Below, one piece after another: positions 32,589-42,810 of a stretch of 64,000 bases of DNA. Every line of letters begins with the position of its first letter. The first letter of the stretch is position 1. The DNA comes from Fimenecus sp964557975 (lineage in GTDB: Bacteria; Bacillota; Clostridia; Oscillospirales; Acutalibacteraceae). The translations under genes were made by a program, and so were the position numbers. The notes beneath the pieces were generated by a model. It did not search any database, was not told the origin of the DNA, and saw nothing but the letters and a program-made list of their open reading frames with translations. The stretch is taken from assembly GCA_964557975.1 (NCBI GenBank), contig CAZLCG010000005.1:1-64000 (forward strand), read 5' to 3'.

Positions 32589-35500
32589 GTGAAAACCACA
32601 GTAAAGAAACTAAGCAGCGTTTTTCTTTCGGTTTTGATGATTATTACGGCGGTTATGCCCGCATTTAACGTATTTGCGGCAAACCCGACAATAACAATTA
32701 CCGACGAAAACGGAGAGGAAATTACCGAGACGGTCGAGGTTCAGGAGTACCGCTCCGTTCAGCTTTATTATGTAACCTCAGAGGACATGCCCGAGGGCGC
32801 GTATGTCGGGTGGGAAAGCAATCTGCCCCTGCTCGCCGACGTCGACGATACGGGCAAGGTTACGGGCTACGACTACTCAAAGGCGGCTATAATTCAGCTT
32901 TGGCTTGACGAGGAGGTACGCACCATACCGCTTGTCGGCGAGAGCATGGCTGAAGCCATTGAAAGCGCCATCGAAAGCAGCGGCTATGACCTCGAAACCG
33001 TCAACACCGACGTGCTTGTCGCTCTTGTAAGAGGAATTGCGGGCGACACGATTGCGGACAGCTTACAGAATTACCTCGATAATATGAATGTCGAGGTTAC
33101 CGCTACGCTTTACGACGCGGACGGCACTGTCCTTAATACCGATACCGTGGATATTCTTGTAACGCAGAGCCTTGCCGGCTCCGTTATGCCCACGGGCGTG
33201 CATATCACAAATAAAAAGTCTGTACCGACGACGGTGGCCGTAGGCACGACTGTTCAGCTTTACGGCGCGGTTACGCCCGTAAGGCTCGGTCAGGACGTAA
33301 AATGGACAATGGGAAGCTCCGCGCTCGATACAAGCTCTTCAAAATACGCTTCGGTTTCCTCCGACGGACTTGTAACCTTTACCGCGGCGGGCAAAGCTAC
33401 GGTCAGAGTTAATCCCGAAAGCACTCTTTATGCGGCTTTTTCTGACACAATTACATTTACAATAGTCGAAGCCTCCGAGCTTCCCGTTGAGGATTTCTCA
33501 ATTGTCGGAACGACCGAGGTTTACGAGGGCGAAACCACACAGCTCGCTATTGACGAGCTTAATCCCGCAGGCGCGTATACGGGCGACCTTGTTTGGTCAA
33601 GCTCGGATACGACAGTCGCCGTAGTTGATGAAAACGGCATTGTAACGGGACTTGACGGCGGCAGCGGCGTTTTGGAATATTCAAAAACGGTTACGATCAC
33701 CGCGACGGTCGGCTCTGTTTCAAGGAGCGTTGAGGTAACGGTTAAACGCCCGTTAACCTCGGCTACGATCTCGGGCGTGGAAATAAACGGCGAGACGGCA
33801 ATTCCGAACGACGGTTCTTCGGAATATACGGCGACGGTTTACCCCGCAAGATTTAATACAAACAGCTCGGTACTTAGGGAATGGGGCCTTTTGGATACCG
33901 ACGGTACATATATTTGGGCTGCGTCAGATACTCCTGCCGAAACCTCGCTCGCGGCTATAACGTCCGAAGGCGTTTTAACGCCCAAGTCAAGCGGCGTGAT
34001 AACCATAGCGGTAAGGGCAACCTACAACGGCACCTCCGTTATAGGAACGATGCAGATAACCTCGGGCACGGCGATTACCGACTTTACCATTTCGGGAAGC
34101 TCAAGCGTTACCGAAAACTCAACAACAGAGCTTTCAATTACCGCGATAACACCCGAAGACTATGACGAAGCCCTGCTTTCCGCCGTTAAATGGTCGTCGG
34201 CGGACAGCTCTGTCGCGTCGGTCGAGGGCAACGGCGATAAATGTGTTGTAAAGGGTCTTGACGCGGGCGGCTACGGCAGCTTCAACTCACAGGCAACAAC
34301 TATATACGCAACCGTCGGCGGCGTTACAAAGGAGTTTACAATCACCGTCAAGGGCGCTTTTATAAACTATGTTACAAGCGCTTCGATAGAGGGCTTTGAC
34401 AGTGTAATTAAGGACTTCCCCGTTCAGTATACGGCAAAATTCACCCCCGCAAGACTGGATATAACCGCGACACTTTGGGGTCTGCCTGCCGACGACGGCA
34501 CCGCGCCGTGGACGGCGTCAAACACGCTGAGCAGTTCAAACAATATGCAGAACAGTATAGCGTCGGTTGACGACAGCGGGCTGGTAACGGGGCTTTCGGC
34601 AGGAACCACCACTCTTCATCTGTTCGGCAGAAGACTCCTTACATCGTACAGCGAAACCGAAAAGGAAATAAATGTCGTTGAGCTTGAGCCTAAGAGCATT
34701 ACCATAACATCACCGACAAAGACCGATTATGTTGAGGGCGATACCGAGCTTGACCTTACGGGTCTCAAGGTCGAGCTTACCTATGACCGCGCCGACATCG
34801 AACAGTATTACGGTGATACAAGCGAGCTTTATACGGACGATCAGCTCAAGGTCGAGATAGACGATTACACCGTAAGCGAGATTAACCAAGCCGTCCTTGA
34901 CAGCGAGCAGTATATAATAGTTTCGGTTACAAGGGCGGGTAAGGTATACAGAGGCGTTTTCTCGATTACGCTTGCCTCAAAGGAGCTTACGGGTATTGAA
35001 ATCATCTCAACGCCGCAGTACAAGTATATTGAAGGCGTTGAGGCTATCGATGTTTCGGGGCTTACCGTTAGGGCGGATTACAGCAACGCGGAATCCGAAA
35101 TAATAACCGATTATACGGTTGACGTCTCCGCGTTTGACCCGCAGTTGTTTAATGTTGAGCAGACTGTAACCGTAACCTATACCCATGCGGGCAGAAGCGC
35201 CGAGGCTGTATTCCCCGTAATAGTTTACGGTATTCCCGTGGTTTCGGTGGACGCGGGCGAATATACCGGCGGCTGGTCAAGCGGGGATGTAACTCTTACG
35301 CTCAGCAGTACAAACGAGCTTGACGGCGTGATATATTATTACAGAACCGATACCGATACCGAGTGGCAGGCTCTTTCGGGCAACACCTATACGGTATCTC
35401 AAAACTCCGACGAGACATATTATTTTAAGGCAATCAACAGTGAAGACATAGAGAGCGCCGAAACAGACGGCTTTAACGTAAAAAGGGACGACGTAATTCC

Positions 35501-38500
35501 CTCGTTTACGCTTGTTGCCGAAAATTCGGAGCTTACAAATCAGTCGTATAACATAAAAATTGACGGCGTTGCCGCAGGCGGTTCGGGAATAAAGAGCATA
35601 ACGCTCAACGATGCGGATATTACGGGAAGCGATGAATTTACCGTAAACGAAAACGGCGTTTACACTGTAGTTATTACTGCAAATAACGGGCTTTCACATA
35701 CGGAAGAAATTACCGTTGAAAATATTGATAAGGACGCGCCGACGGTTAATTCAATTACGCTTGCACATAAAAACGACGGCACTGTAGCCCGCATCTTAAA
35801 CGAAATTACATTCGGCAGGTTCTTTAACAGACAGATTGAAATTACAATAGACGCCGTTGATACGGGCGTCGCGGGCATAGATACCGTTGAATACCGTTAT
35901 CTTGATGAAAACGGCTTGCCGACAGGTAACGATTGGCAGGTTTACGATGAAAATAACAAGCCTGTTCAGAATCCCGATTTCAAGGGCTATGTTCAAGCAA
36001 GGGCGACCGATAAAGCAGGAAATGCTTCCGAGGTTCTGCGTTCCGACGGCTATGTAATCGACGGCACTCAGCCCACCGAGGTTCAGATTGACGCAGTATA
36101 TAAGGATTCGCAATACACAAGCGGCGAATGGGTTGCGGACAGCGTTAATATCACGGTTTCCTCCGAAGCGTTTTCGGGAATATATGAATACCGTTACAGA
36201 GTTGACGGCGGCGAGTGGCAGAGCATGGCAGGCAATACCCTTACGGCGGATATTGAAGGCGAGCATCTTTACGAGTTCAAGGCGATCGGCAATTCCGCCT
36301 TGGACAGTGAAATTTCTTCGCTCACGGTTAAAATCGACCGTCAGGTCCCCGTTGTAAGAGTTGACTTTGCGGGCACATTCGGCAAATGGACGGGCGAGGA
36401 GGTCACGTTCAGCTTATCAACGCTTGAAAGCTCTGCATCAGGTATTACCTATTATTATAACAACGGCGGCGAGTGGGTCGAAATAACCTCGGGCAGCAGT
36501 CTTTCGCTTGATTATGACACAAACGCCACCTATATATTTAAGGCGGTTAACGGCGCGGGAACCGAGAGCAATCCGTCGGACAGCTATGTTGTGATGATTG
36601 ATACGGAGATCCCGAGCGTTACCCCCGTTCAGACCGTAACGGAAAGCACCTGCGTTCCGTATGATGTTTCAATAGAAACCGCTTCGGGCGCGGCGGGTAT
36701 TAAGTCAGTCACGGTGAACGGAGAGGATATAACGGGGCAGGATTCGATAACCGTCAGCGAAAACGGGGTTTATCTGTTCGTAATAACGGGCAACAATCAG
36801 AAAACCTCAACATATCTTTTGAACATTGAAAACTTTTATAACCCTGTTATCAGCGTCACGGTGGTTGAATTTAATCAGGCTACATCAGGCTCTTACGCAA
36901 GAAAGACCGACGGCGAGTTCGGCGTTTTCTATAAAGAGAATACCGAAGTTACGATTACCGCGCAGAATACGGGCGTAACGGGAATAGAAAAAATCGAGTA
37001 CAGGCTTCTTGATGAAAACAAACAGCCCGCGGGCGATTGGACTGTATATAACGAAGAAGCCAAACCGATTATTTCAAATACCTTTAAGGGCTATGTTGAG
37101 GCGATAGCGTACAGCGGCGACGGCAGCCGTTCGGACAGCTTTATTTCGGAAGCGGTTGTTGTTGATACCGTACAGCCCGATACTCCCGTTATTTCGGCAG
37201 TTTCAAACGGTGAGGAATACACGGGCGAATGGACGGGTAATGAAATTACATTTACTCTTTCGTCCTCGGCATTTTCGGGGATTTACGAATATAAATACCG
37301 CGTTGACGGCGGCGAGTGGCAAAGCGTTTCGGGCGATACTCTGACAGTATCCGAAAACGGCGAGCATACATATGAATTTGTTTCCGTTTCAAACTCAACC
37401 CTTGAAAGTACGGCGGCTTCGTTTGACGCGAAAACCGACAGCACCGTGCCGTCCCTCGCCGTAAGCGTTAACGGGGCTGTCGGCGTTAAGACGGGCGATA
37501 AGGTCGAATTTACGTTTTCCGCTCCAAACTCGGTTTCGGGCGTTACCTATTATTATAATAACGGCAGCGGCTGGATTGCCATGGAGGGTGATACTCTTAC
37601 GGTAGATGAAACCGTAACCGCCGACTATACCTTTAAGGCAGTGAACGGCGCGGGTGTTGAAAGCTATGTAAGCCCCGTTTACAGTGTGATTATAGATAAA
37701 GACTACGATGTGGTTGAAAGAATACCGATTCTTTCGGTTTCAATAAACGGCACGGTGGGCGCGTTTACGGCAAACGACGTCACGTTTACGCTTTCGTCGG
37801 AGAATACGAAGGACGGCGTAACCTATTATTACAGCGACGGCGGAGAATTTAAGGCTATGTCGGGCAGCGTGCTTACGCTTAATTCCAATACCGATAAGGC
37901 GTATTCGTTTAAGGCGGTTGACGGTACGGGCAGGGAAAGCGTTGTTTCGGAAAGCTATCAGGTTAAAATTGACAAGACCGTACCGACTGTTAAATTGGTC
38001 ACCTCGGCACAGGCGGAACCCAACGAAACCGTGACCGTAACGGTAAACGCGGCTGCCGGTCTTTCGGGAATTAAGTCGGTAACCGTGAACGGCAGGGACT
38101 TGACGGGCGAAGCCTCGTTTGAGATTACAGATAACGGCACATATACGGTTACCGTAACCGCCAATAACGGGCTTACGGCTTGCGATGAAATAACCGTAAC
38201 GGCATTTGACCGCGAAGCTCCGCAGATTGACGACGTAACACTTAAACAGATCAACACAGGCTCGTTCGCAAGGCTTATTAACGGGATTACCTTCGGTCTG
38301 TTCTTTAATGAAGAAACACAGTTAAGCGTTCTTGCAAGCGATAAGGGCGTTGCGGGCGTTAAGGCAATAGAATACAGAATCCTTGACGAAAACGGCGCGC
38401 CGTCATCCGACTGGAAGGTATACGACGAAAACAGCAAGCCGACCGTGGGCTCAGACTTCAAGGGCTATATTGAGGTTAAGGCAACCGATAACGCGAACAA

Positions 38501-40304
38501 TGCTTCGAGCGTAGTAAGAACCGACGGCTTTGTTGTCGACTGCGAGAATCCGAGCGGAGTTGTTATTACCGCCAAGACCTCGGACGGCAAAGAATACGAC
38601 GGCTCGTTCACGAACAAGGATGTAATTCTTACGGTTTCGTCAACGGCGTTCTCCGATATTTACGCGTATCTTTACAGGGTTGACGAAGGCGATTGGGCGG
38701 CTCTTGAGGGAAATACGCTGACCGCGCTTGACGGCGTCCATAAATACGAGTTCAAGGCTGTTTCGTATTCGGCAAACACAAGCGAGGTTTCGTCCTTTAT
38801 AACAAAGATTGACAAGGGCGTTCCTGTCCTGAGCGTTAATGTAAGCGGTACGACGGGAGACTGGACGGCGGAAAACGTCGTATTCTCGCTCTCGGCTGAG
38901 AATGTAAATTCGGGCGTAACCTATTATTACAACGACGGCTCAGGCTTCAAGGAACTGTCGGGCAGCGTGCTTTCACTTGACGCCTCGGTTAACAAGACCT
39001 ATACGTTTAAAGCTGTGAACGGCGCGGGCAGTGAAAGTGAGATTTCACAGGAATTTGTCGTAATGATTGACAAAAATGTTCCGTCAATTTCAGCGGCTTT
39101 AAGCACGGAAGAATATACAAACGGCGATATTTCAATCAGCGTAAGTGTTTCAAATACAGGCGGCGCGGGGCTTAAATCGCTTACCCTTAACGGCGTTGAT
39201 ATTACGGGCGAAGCAAGCGTTACAATAACCGAAAACGGCGTTTATACCTTTGTTGCAACGGGCAATAACGGACTTTCGGATATTAAGACGGTTACCGTTA
39301 ACAATATTGACAGAATTTCACCTGAAATTACCGAGATTTCTCTTACACATTCTGACGGTACGGGCGCGGTCAACGGTAATGTCTATAAGGACTCGGCGGT
39401 AATCGGTATTTCCGCTGTCGATTTCGGTACATCGGGCGTCAGTGTAATTGAATACAGACTGCTTGACGAAAACGGCAGTCCGTTAACCTCATGGAAAAGA
39501 TACAACGATTCGGATAAGCCCGTAATAGATACAAGCTTTAAGGGCTTTGTTCAGGCAAAGGTAACCGACAACGCAGGCACTCTCTCGGCAATATACTCGG
39601 GCGAAACGGTGATTGTTGATAACAGTGCTCCGTCGGCTGTCCGCGCGTCGGCTTCATATAACGGTAAAGAGGTCCTTTCGGGCGGAACAGCGCCGAAAAA
39701 TGTAACTGTTGAGTTGGCGAGCGAGGCGTTTTCGGGAATTAAAACATATCAGTACAGCCTTAACGGCGCTGATTGGATTGATACGGACGGCGTTATAATG
39801 ACCGCAGGAGCGGGCGAATACAACTATCAGCTCCGCGCGGTAAGCAATTCGGGCGCGGTAAGTGAGATTGCGGAATTTTCGGTTACGGTTATTGACACGG
39901 TTACAATGTACCGCCTTTACAACCCCAATTCGGGCGAGCATTTCTATACGGCTGATGTAAGTGAGAAAGACAGCCTTACAAATCTCGGCTGGAATTATGA
40001 GGGTATCGGCTGGATTGCTCCCGAGACTTCATCGACGCCCGTTTACAGACTGTATAACCAAAACGGCGGCGAGCATCATTACACATCAAGCGCGGCGGAG
40101 AGAGACAGGCTTGTCGCCGTCGGCTGGAGCTGTGAGGGTATCGGCTGGTACTCCGACGACGCAGAGAGCGTTCCGATTTACAGGCAGTATAATCCGAACG
40201 CATTTGCCAACAACCACAATTATACAGCCAGCACTACTGAAAACTATTGGCTTGTCTCACTCGGATGGAAATATGAGGGCATCGGCTGGTACGGAGTAGA
40301 TTGA
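32589..40304 (+). CDS. giant secreted Ig-like repeat protein with C-terminal DUF5648 repeats
   Basis: A 2571-residue exported protein. The signal peptide is at residues 1-31 (basic MKTTVKK, hydrophobic VFLSVLMIITAVMPAF, then VFAANP). Residues ~200-700 contain bacterial Ig-like group 2 modules (SWSS/AVVDENGIVTG type). Around 700-890 are two bacterial Ig group 3-like units (TDYVEGDTELDLTGLKVELTY and YKYIEGVEAIDVSGLTVRADY). From ~890 to 2440 comes a long unit repeated about four times, marked by YRVDGGEWQS, TYYYNNGSG, FKAVNGAG and IDK-VP. The end has three DUF5648-like repeats (YRLYNPNSGEHFYTA, WNYEGIGW). No LPXTG or S-layer anchor is seen, so attachment may be by the terminal repeats. GTG start with GGAG eight bases upstream. 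Probably adhesion or polymer binding. Confidence 0.9.
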   Translation: MKTTVKKLSSVFLSVLMIITAVMPAFNVFAANPTITITDENGEEITETVEVQEYRSVQLYYVTSEDMPEGAYVGWESNLPLLADVDDTGKVTGYDYSKAAIIQLWLDEEVRTIPLVGESMAEAIESAIESSGYDLETVNTDVLVALVRGIAGDTIADSLQNYLDNMNVEVTATLYDADGTVLNTDTVDILVTQSLAGSVMPTGVHITNKKSVPTTVAVGTTVQLYGAVTPVRLGQDVKWTMGSSALDTSSSKYASVSSDGLVTFTAAGKATVRVNPESTLYAAFSDTITFTIVEASELPVEDFSIVGTTEVYEGETTQLAIDELNPAGAYTGDLVWSSSDTTVAVVDENGIVTGLDGGSGVLEYSKTVTITATVGSVSRSVEVTVKRPLTSATISGVEINGETAIPNDGSSEYTATVYPARFNTNSSVLREWGLLDTDGTYIWAASDTPAETSLAAITSEGVLTPKSSGVITIAVRATYNGTSVIGTMQITSGTAITDFTISGSSSVTENSTTELSITAITPEDYDEALLSAVKWSSADSSVASVEGNGDKCVVKGLDAGGYGSFNSQATTIYATVGGVTKEFTITVKGAFINYVTSASIEGFDSVIKDFPVQYTAKFTPARLDITATLWGLPADDGTAPWTASNTLSSSNNMQNSIASVDDSGLVTGLSAGTTTLHLFGRRLLTSYSETEKEINVVELEPKSITITSPTKTDYVEGDTELDLTGLKVELTYDRADIEQYYGDTSELYTDDQLKVEIDDYTVSEINQAVLDSEQYIIVSVTRAGKVYRGVFSITLASKELTGIEIISTPQYKYIEGVEAIDVSGLTVRADYSNAESEIITDYTVDVSAFDPQLFNVEQTVTVTYTHAGRSAEAVFPVIVYGIPVVSVDAGEYTGGWSSGDVTLTLSSTNELDGVIYYYRTDTDTEWQALSGNTYTVSQNSDETYYFKAINSEDIESAETDGFNVKRDDVIPSFTLVAENSELTNQSYNIKIDGVAAGGSGIKSITLNDADITGSDEFTVNENGVYTVVITANNGLSHTEEITVENIDKDAPTVNSITLAHKNDGTVARILNEITFGRFFNRQIEITIDAVDTGVAGIDTVEYRYLDENGLPTGNDWQVYDENNKPVQNPDFKGYVQARATDKAGNASEVLRSDGYVIDGTQPTEVQIDAVYKDSQYTSGEWVADSVNITVSSEAFSGIYEYRYRVDGGEWQSMAGNTLTADIEGEHLYEFKAIGNSALDSEISSLTVKIDRQVPVVRVDFAGTFGKWTGEEVTFSLSTLESSASGITYYYNNGGEWVEITSGSSLSLDYDTNATYIFKAVNGAGTESNPSDSYVVMIDTEIPSVTPVQTVTESTCVPYDVSIETASGAAGIKSVTVNGEDITGQDSITVSENGVYLFVITGNNQKTSTYLLNIENFYNPVISVTVVEFNQATSGSYARKTDGEFGVFYKENTEVTITAQNTGVTGIEKIEYRLLDENKQPAGDWTVYNEEAKPIISNTFKGYVEAIAYSGDGSRSDSFISEAVVVDTVQPDTPVISAVSNGEEYTGEWTGNEITFTLSSSAFSGIYEYKYRVDGGEWQSVSGDTLTVSENGEHTYEFVSVSNSTLESTAASFDAKTDSTVPSLAVSVNGAVGVKTGDKVEFTFSAPNSVSGVTYYYNNGSGWIAMEGDTLTVDETVTADYTFKAVNGAGVESYVSPVYSVIIDKDYDVVERIPILSVSINGTVGAFTANDVTFTLSSENTKDGVTYYYSDGGEFKAMSGSVLTLNSNTDKAYSFKAVDGTGRESVVSESYQVKIDKTVPTVKLVTSAQAEPNETVTVTVNAAAGLSGIKSVTVNGRDLTGEASFEITDNGTYTVTVTANNGLTACDEITVTAFDREAPQIDDVTLKQINTGSFARLINGITFGLFFNEETQLSVLASDKGVAGVKAIEYRILDENGAPSSDWKVYDENSKPTVGSDFKGYIEVKATDNANNASSVVRTDGFVVDCENPSGVVITAKTSDGKEYDGSFTNKDVILTVSSTAFSDIYAYLYRVDEGDWAALEGNTLTALDGVHKYEFKAVSYSANTSEVSSFITKIDKGVPVLSVNVSGTTGDWTAENVVFSLSAENVNSGVTYYYNDGSGFKELSGSVLSLDASVNKTYTFKAVNGAGSESEISQEFVVMIDKNVPSISAALSTEEYTNGDISISVSVSNTGGAGLKSLTLNGVDITGEASVTITENGVYTFVATGNNGLSDIKTVTVNNIDRISPEITEISLTHSDGTGAVNGNVYKDSAVIGISAVDFGTSGVSVIEYRLLDENGSPLTSWKRYNDSDKPVIDTSFKGFVQAKVTDNAGTLSAIYSGETVIVDNSAPSAVRASASYNGKEVLSGGTAPKNVTVELASEAFSGIKTYQYSLNGADWIDTDGVIMTAGAGEYNYQLRAVSNSGAVSEIAEFSVTVIDTVTMYRLYNPNSGEHFYTADVSEKDSLTNLGWNYEGIGWIAPETSSTPVYRLYNQNGGEHHYTSSAAERDRLVAVGWSCEGIGWYSDDAESVPIYRQYNPNAFANNHNYTASTTENYWLVSLGWKYEGIGWYGVD

Positions 40305-40347
40305 TTAGACATTGGATTTTAGATGTTAGACATCGGACATTAGTCGC

Positions 40348-40400
40348 AATCCCTCCGTCAAACGCAAGGCGTTTGCCGCCTCCCGCTTACAAGGGAGGCT
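40348..40400. repeat. intergenic palindromic repeat after the Ig-like gene
   Basis: AAACGC-AAG-GCGTTT and GCCTCCC/GGGAGGC stems, related in layout to the repeat at 17142-17185. A shorter GCTCCCTC-GGA-GGGGGAGC palindrome is at about 40509-40527, and TTAGACAT-type short repeats at 40306-40344. Confidence 0.55.
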
Positions 40401-40404
40401 CAAG

Positions 40405-40445
40405 CAACGGGACAGACGAATTTTTCGCCTGTCCCGTTGGTGTTT
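40405..40445 (+). terminator. probable terminator of Ig-like protein gene
   Basis: CAACGGGACAG pairs with CTGTCCCGTTG around a CGAATTTTTCG inner part. The following T-run is weak. Confidence 0.6.
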
Positions 40446-40551
40446 AAATAAAATAAATTATTTAATCAAATTAAATTTTTAATCGCGTAGGCGAGGATAT
40501 TATCCGCCCGCTCCCTCGGAGGGGGAGCGAACTTTCCGCATACATTTTTAT

Positions 40552-41433
40552 TCATTTTGAAATTGCCTTTAGAAGCCTTTTGCTTCTGTATTCCAAATAA
40601 TTAAATCCAACCTTGCCGAGAGTTTTGTACCATAAAATCTCATTGAACAATGCGTACAGTTCAACTTTAGTGTCGCAATTTTTTGACACCTGCACCTTGC
40701 TCTTGTAAATCTCATAAAGGTGCAGATTTTTTCCGTACCCGACTGTGAGCGTGAACAGCTCATATTCAGGTTCTGTCCACATAACATTAAACGGGTCAAC
40801 AACGCCTTTTAAAGACATCGTCTTTGTATCCACAATGAAATTCGGCAGCCAATAATCCCCGTGGGTAAGCGAAGCGTAATCTGCTTCATTTCCGATAATT
40901 TCATAAAGCCTTTCATAAGCTAAATTAACCGCCTTTTTAACCGTATTCGACACGTCCGACTTATTTGTAAAATCAACTATATCCTTTGCGAATTTGCTGT
41001 AATATTCATACCACGAATTATACACGGCATTATCAACAGGACCGTATTTGTCATTATGAACAGAATGTATCTTAATTAAGTTATCAACAATTTCATTTGC
41101 AAGTTTTCTCTTATTCCTCTTAAAAATCAATGCCTTTGCGCTTGCCTCAACGCCTTCAATCAGTTCCATTCCGAGAAAGCCCTTGCCGTTTAACTCCTCA
41201 GCAAAATAAAGTTTCGGCAGTTTACACTCCACCCTGCTTGAAATAAACCGAATTCTGTTATATTCATCAATAATCAGCTTTGGATAATCACTTGTCTTAA
41301 CCGCAATACAATATGGCTCTGCATCAAGCTTAACTTTGTAAACACTGCCGCTTGCGCCCCTGCCGATTGCAGACATATCTAACACCTTACAGTTAAGTTT
41401 TTCTTCGGCAACCGCTTTGATCTGCTTTTCCAT
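40552..41433 (-). CDS. phosphotransferase (aminoglycoside/choline kinase-like), paralogue B
   Basis: A 293-residue kinase-fold protein. The N-lobe has GRGASGSVYKVKL (glycine loop) and YCIAVKTSDYP with the ATP lysine; the catalytic loop is SLTHGDYWLPNFIVD and the metal Asp is in LKGVVDPFNVMW. The C-terminal tail pairs with paralogue A (YEIYKSKVQVSKNCD against YDTYKSKFSVSEKCD). Its ATG directly follows paralogue A's stop. The pair probably arose by tandem duplication. Substrate could be an aminoglycoside or other antibiotic, choline, or a nucleoside; sequence alone does not decide. Confidence 0.85.
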   Translation of the reverse strand: MEKQIKAVAEEKLNCKVLDMSAIGRGASGSVYKVKLDAEPYCIAVKTSDYPKLIIDEYNRIRFISSRVECKLPKLYFAEELNGKGFLGMELIEGVEASAKALIFKRNKRKLANEIVDNLIKIHSVHNDKYGPVDNAVYNSWYEYYSKFAKDIVDFTNKSDVSNTVKKAVNLAYERLYEIIGNEADYASLTHGDYWLPNFIVDTKTMSLKGVVDPFNVMWTEPEYELFTLTVGYGKNLHLYEIYKSKVQVSKNCDTKVELYALFNEILWYKTLGKVGFNYLEYRSKRLLKAISK

Positions 41434-42390
41434 TTATAATCCTGCCTTTTCCAATTCTTTTCTCATTCTTTTTACAACAGGATAAAGTAAAATTTTATTA
41501 AATCCGCCGGCCATAATACCACAATAAATTTCATTATATAACCCATAAAATGCACACTTAATATCGCATTTTTCAGATACGGAAAATTTGCTTTTATATG
41601 TATCATACAAGCGAAACCTTTCGCCGTTAAGATTACGCAGCTGAAATAAATCATACTCCTTGTCTGCCCATTTGCTTTCAAGAGGATCAATAATACCTGT
41701 TGGATTCAAATGTTCATCAGCCATAACATTCATGGTATTCAAATCGCCGTGGATCAATACGGCATTTTCAACCGTTTCCGAAAAAATAAAATCAAAGCTC
41801 TTCCACGCCCTCTCCATTATGAGCAGCACATTCCTATCAAGTTCGTTTCTGCCGCAACAATCTCTTGCGGATTCTAATATCCCTAATGCAAACGGTCTGT
41901 AATAATCAAGCCAAGTATCAAATACAGCATTATCAATTAAGCCAAATTTATCATTGGTTTTACTGTGCCAATATCCCATAGCATCAGTAACCTTATCGGC
42001 AAATTCTATTCTTGATTTTTTAGAACTGAATACTGATAGGAGCGGTGATGTGCAATTACTGCCGTCAACAAATTCCTCACAAATAAAATCAAGAGGAATA
42101 TTTTCGTTTGATAAGCAGGTAAATAAAATCTTTGGCATAGGAATTAACGAATCTTCGCCAAGAAGTTTAATTGCGTTTGCTTCCTGTTCGCACATTCCGT
42201 CAACCCTGCAAGCCTTCATAATTAACTTATACGGCGCTTTATCTGTTTCACAGGCGTATACATATCCATAAGAACCGCCGCCAATATATAAAACGCTCTT
42301 TACGTTACAATCCATCTCTTCCTGTAAGACAGATTTTGCATATTTCTCTGCCTCATCTTTTGAATATGGTTTTACTTTTCTTTTTTCCAT
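41434..42390 (-). CDS. phosphotransferase (aminoglycoside/choline kinase-like), paralogue A
   Basis: A 318-residue kinase-fold protein, first of a two-gene operon. GGGSYGYVYACETD is the glycine loop, LIMKACRVDG the lysine strand, VLIHGDLNTMNVMADE the catalytic loop and GIIDPLESKWADKEYDL the metal site, all apparently intact. The start is the ATG with GGGGA upstream; a longer frame adds a 36-residue hydrophobic-basic stretch lacking a site. A TTGAAA-17-TATTAT promoter lies upstream. The divergent methyltransferase operon with an attenuator supports a resistance or detoxification setting, which is inference. Confidence 0.85.
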   Translation of the reverse strand: MEKRKVKPYSKDEAEKYAKSVLQEEMDCNVKSVLYIGGGSYGYVYACETDKAPYKLIMKACRVDGMCEQEANAIKLLGEDSLIPMPKILFTCLSNENIPLDFICEEFVDGSNCTSPLLSVFSSKKSRIEFADKVTDAMGYWHSKTNDKFGLIDNAVFDTWLDYYRPFALGILESARDCCGRNELDRNVLLIMERAWKSFDFIFSETVENAVLIHGDLNTMNVMADEHLNPTGIIDPLESKWADKEYDLFQLRNLNGERFRLYDTYKSKFSVSEKCDIKCAFYGLYNEIYCGIMAGGFNKILLYPVVKRMRKELEKAGL

Positions 42391-42469
42391 AAAAAATCCC
42401 CGCTTATTAAATAATCGTTTAAACGTAAGACGCCTAAAAACTGCTTTTGTCCGAAACAAAATTAAAATT

Positions 42470-42498
42470 ATAATATCATGGATAATAATTCTTTTCAA
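42470..42498 (-). promoter_or_regulatory. promoter of the phosphotransferase pair
   Basis: TTGAAA, 17-base spacer, TATTAT on the minus strand, divergent from the methyltransferase promoter. Confidence 0.55.
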
Positions 42499-42524
42499 TA
42501 TTCATATAATAAAATAATTTTCAT

Positions 42525-42553
42525 TTGACAAAACATACAAACGATGTTATTAT
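42525..42553 (+). promoter_or_regulatory. promoter of leader peptide-methyltransferase operon
   Basis: TTGACA, 17-base spacer, TATTAT; the start point would fall about 15 bases before the leader peptide's ATG. Confidence 0.75.
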
Positions 42554-42574
42554 TGTCAAAACGAGGTAGTAACT

Positions 42575-42670
42575 ATGAATAATCTAACCGCAAAATTAAA
42601 CAGCTTTGCACAGCCGCAGCAGCCTAAGTATTATGCTTGGGTTTATTCGCGCTGTGTTCAAAGGTAGTTA
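42575..42670 (+). CDS. putative leader peptide
   Basis: A 31-residue ORF (start MNNLTAKLNSFAQPQQPK, end YYAWVYSRCVQGS in pattern) with GAGGT seven bases before its ATG, followed within 25 bases by an intrinsic terminator and then a methyltransferase gene. This arrangement is that of leader peptides controlling antibiotic-resistance genes by ribosome stalling. The CAGCAG inside its Gln codons could pair with CTGCTG of the terminator's 5' arm as an anti-terminator. No match to a known leader is recalled. It could instead be a remnant of a longer gene. Confidence 0.55.
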
Positions 42671-42693
42671 GATTAGATTTTTATACTGTAACA

Positions 42694-42737
42694 AAACTGC
42701 TGATGAACATTAAAGTTTGTCAGCAGTTATTTTTTTT
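42694..42737 (+). terminator. attenuator terminator between leader peptide and methyltransferase
   Basis: AACTGCTGA pairs with TCAGCAGTT, extended inside by GAAC/GTTT, followed by A and nine T. It lies within the operon, before the first structural gene. Confidence 0.8.
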
Positions 42738-42810
42738 ACTGAGATTTCGGCAGCTCGGTAAAAATTATATGAGAAATTACAAATCAAATTTCAGAAAAGA
42801 GGTTCTAACA

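Noticed and set aside
35796..36266. 156-codon minus-strand frame inside the Ig-like gene
   Set aside because: Antisense shadow of repetitive coding sequence; no start signals.
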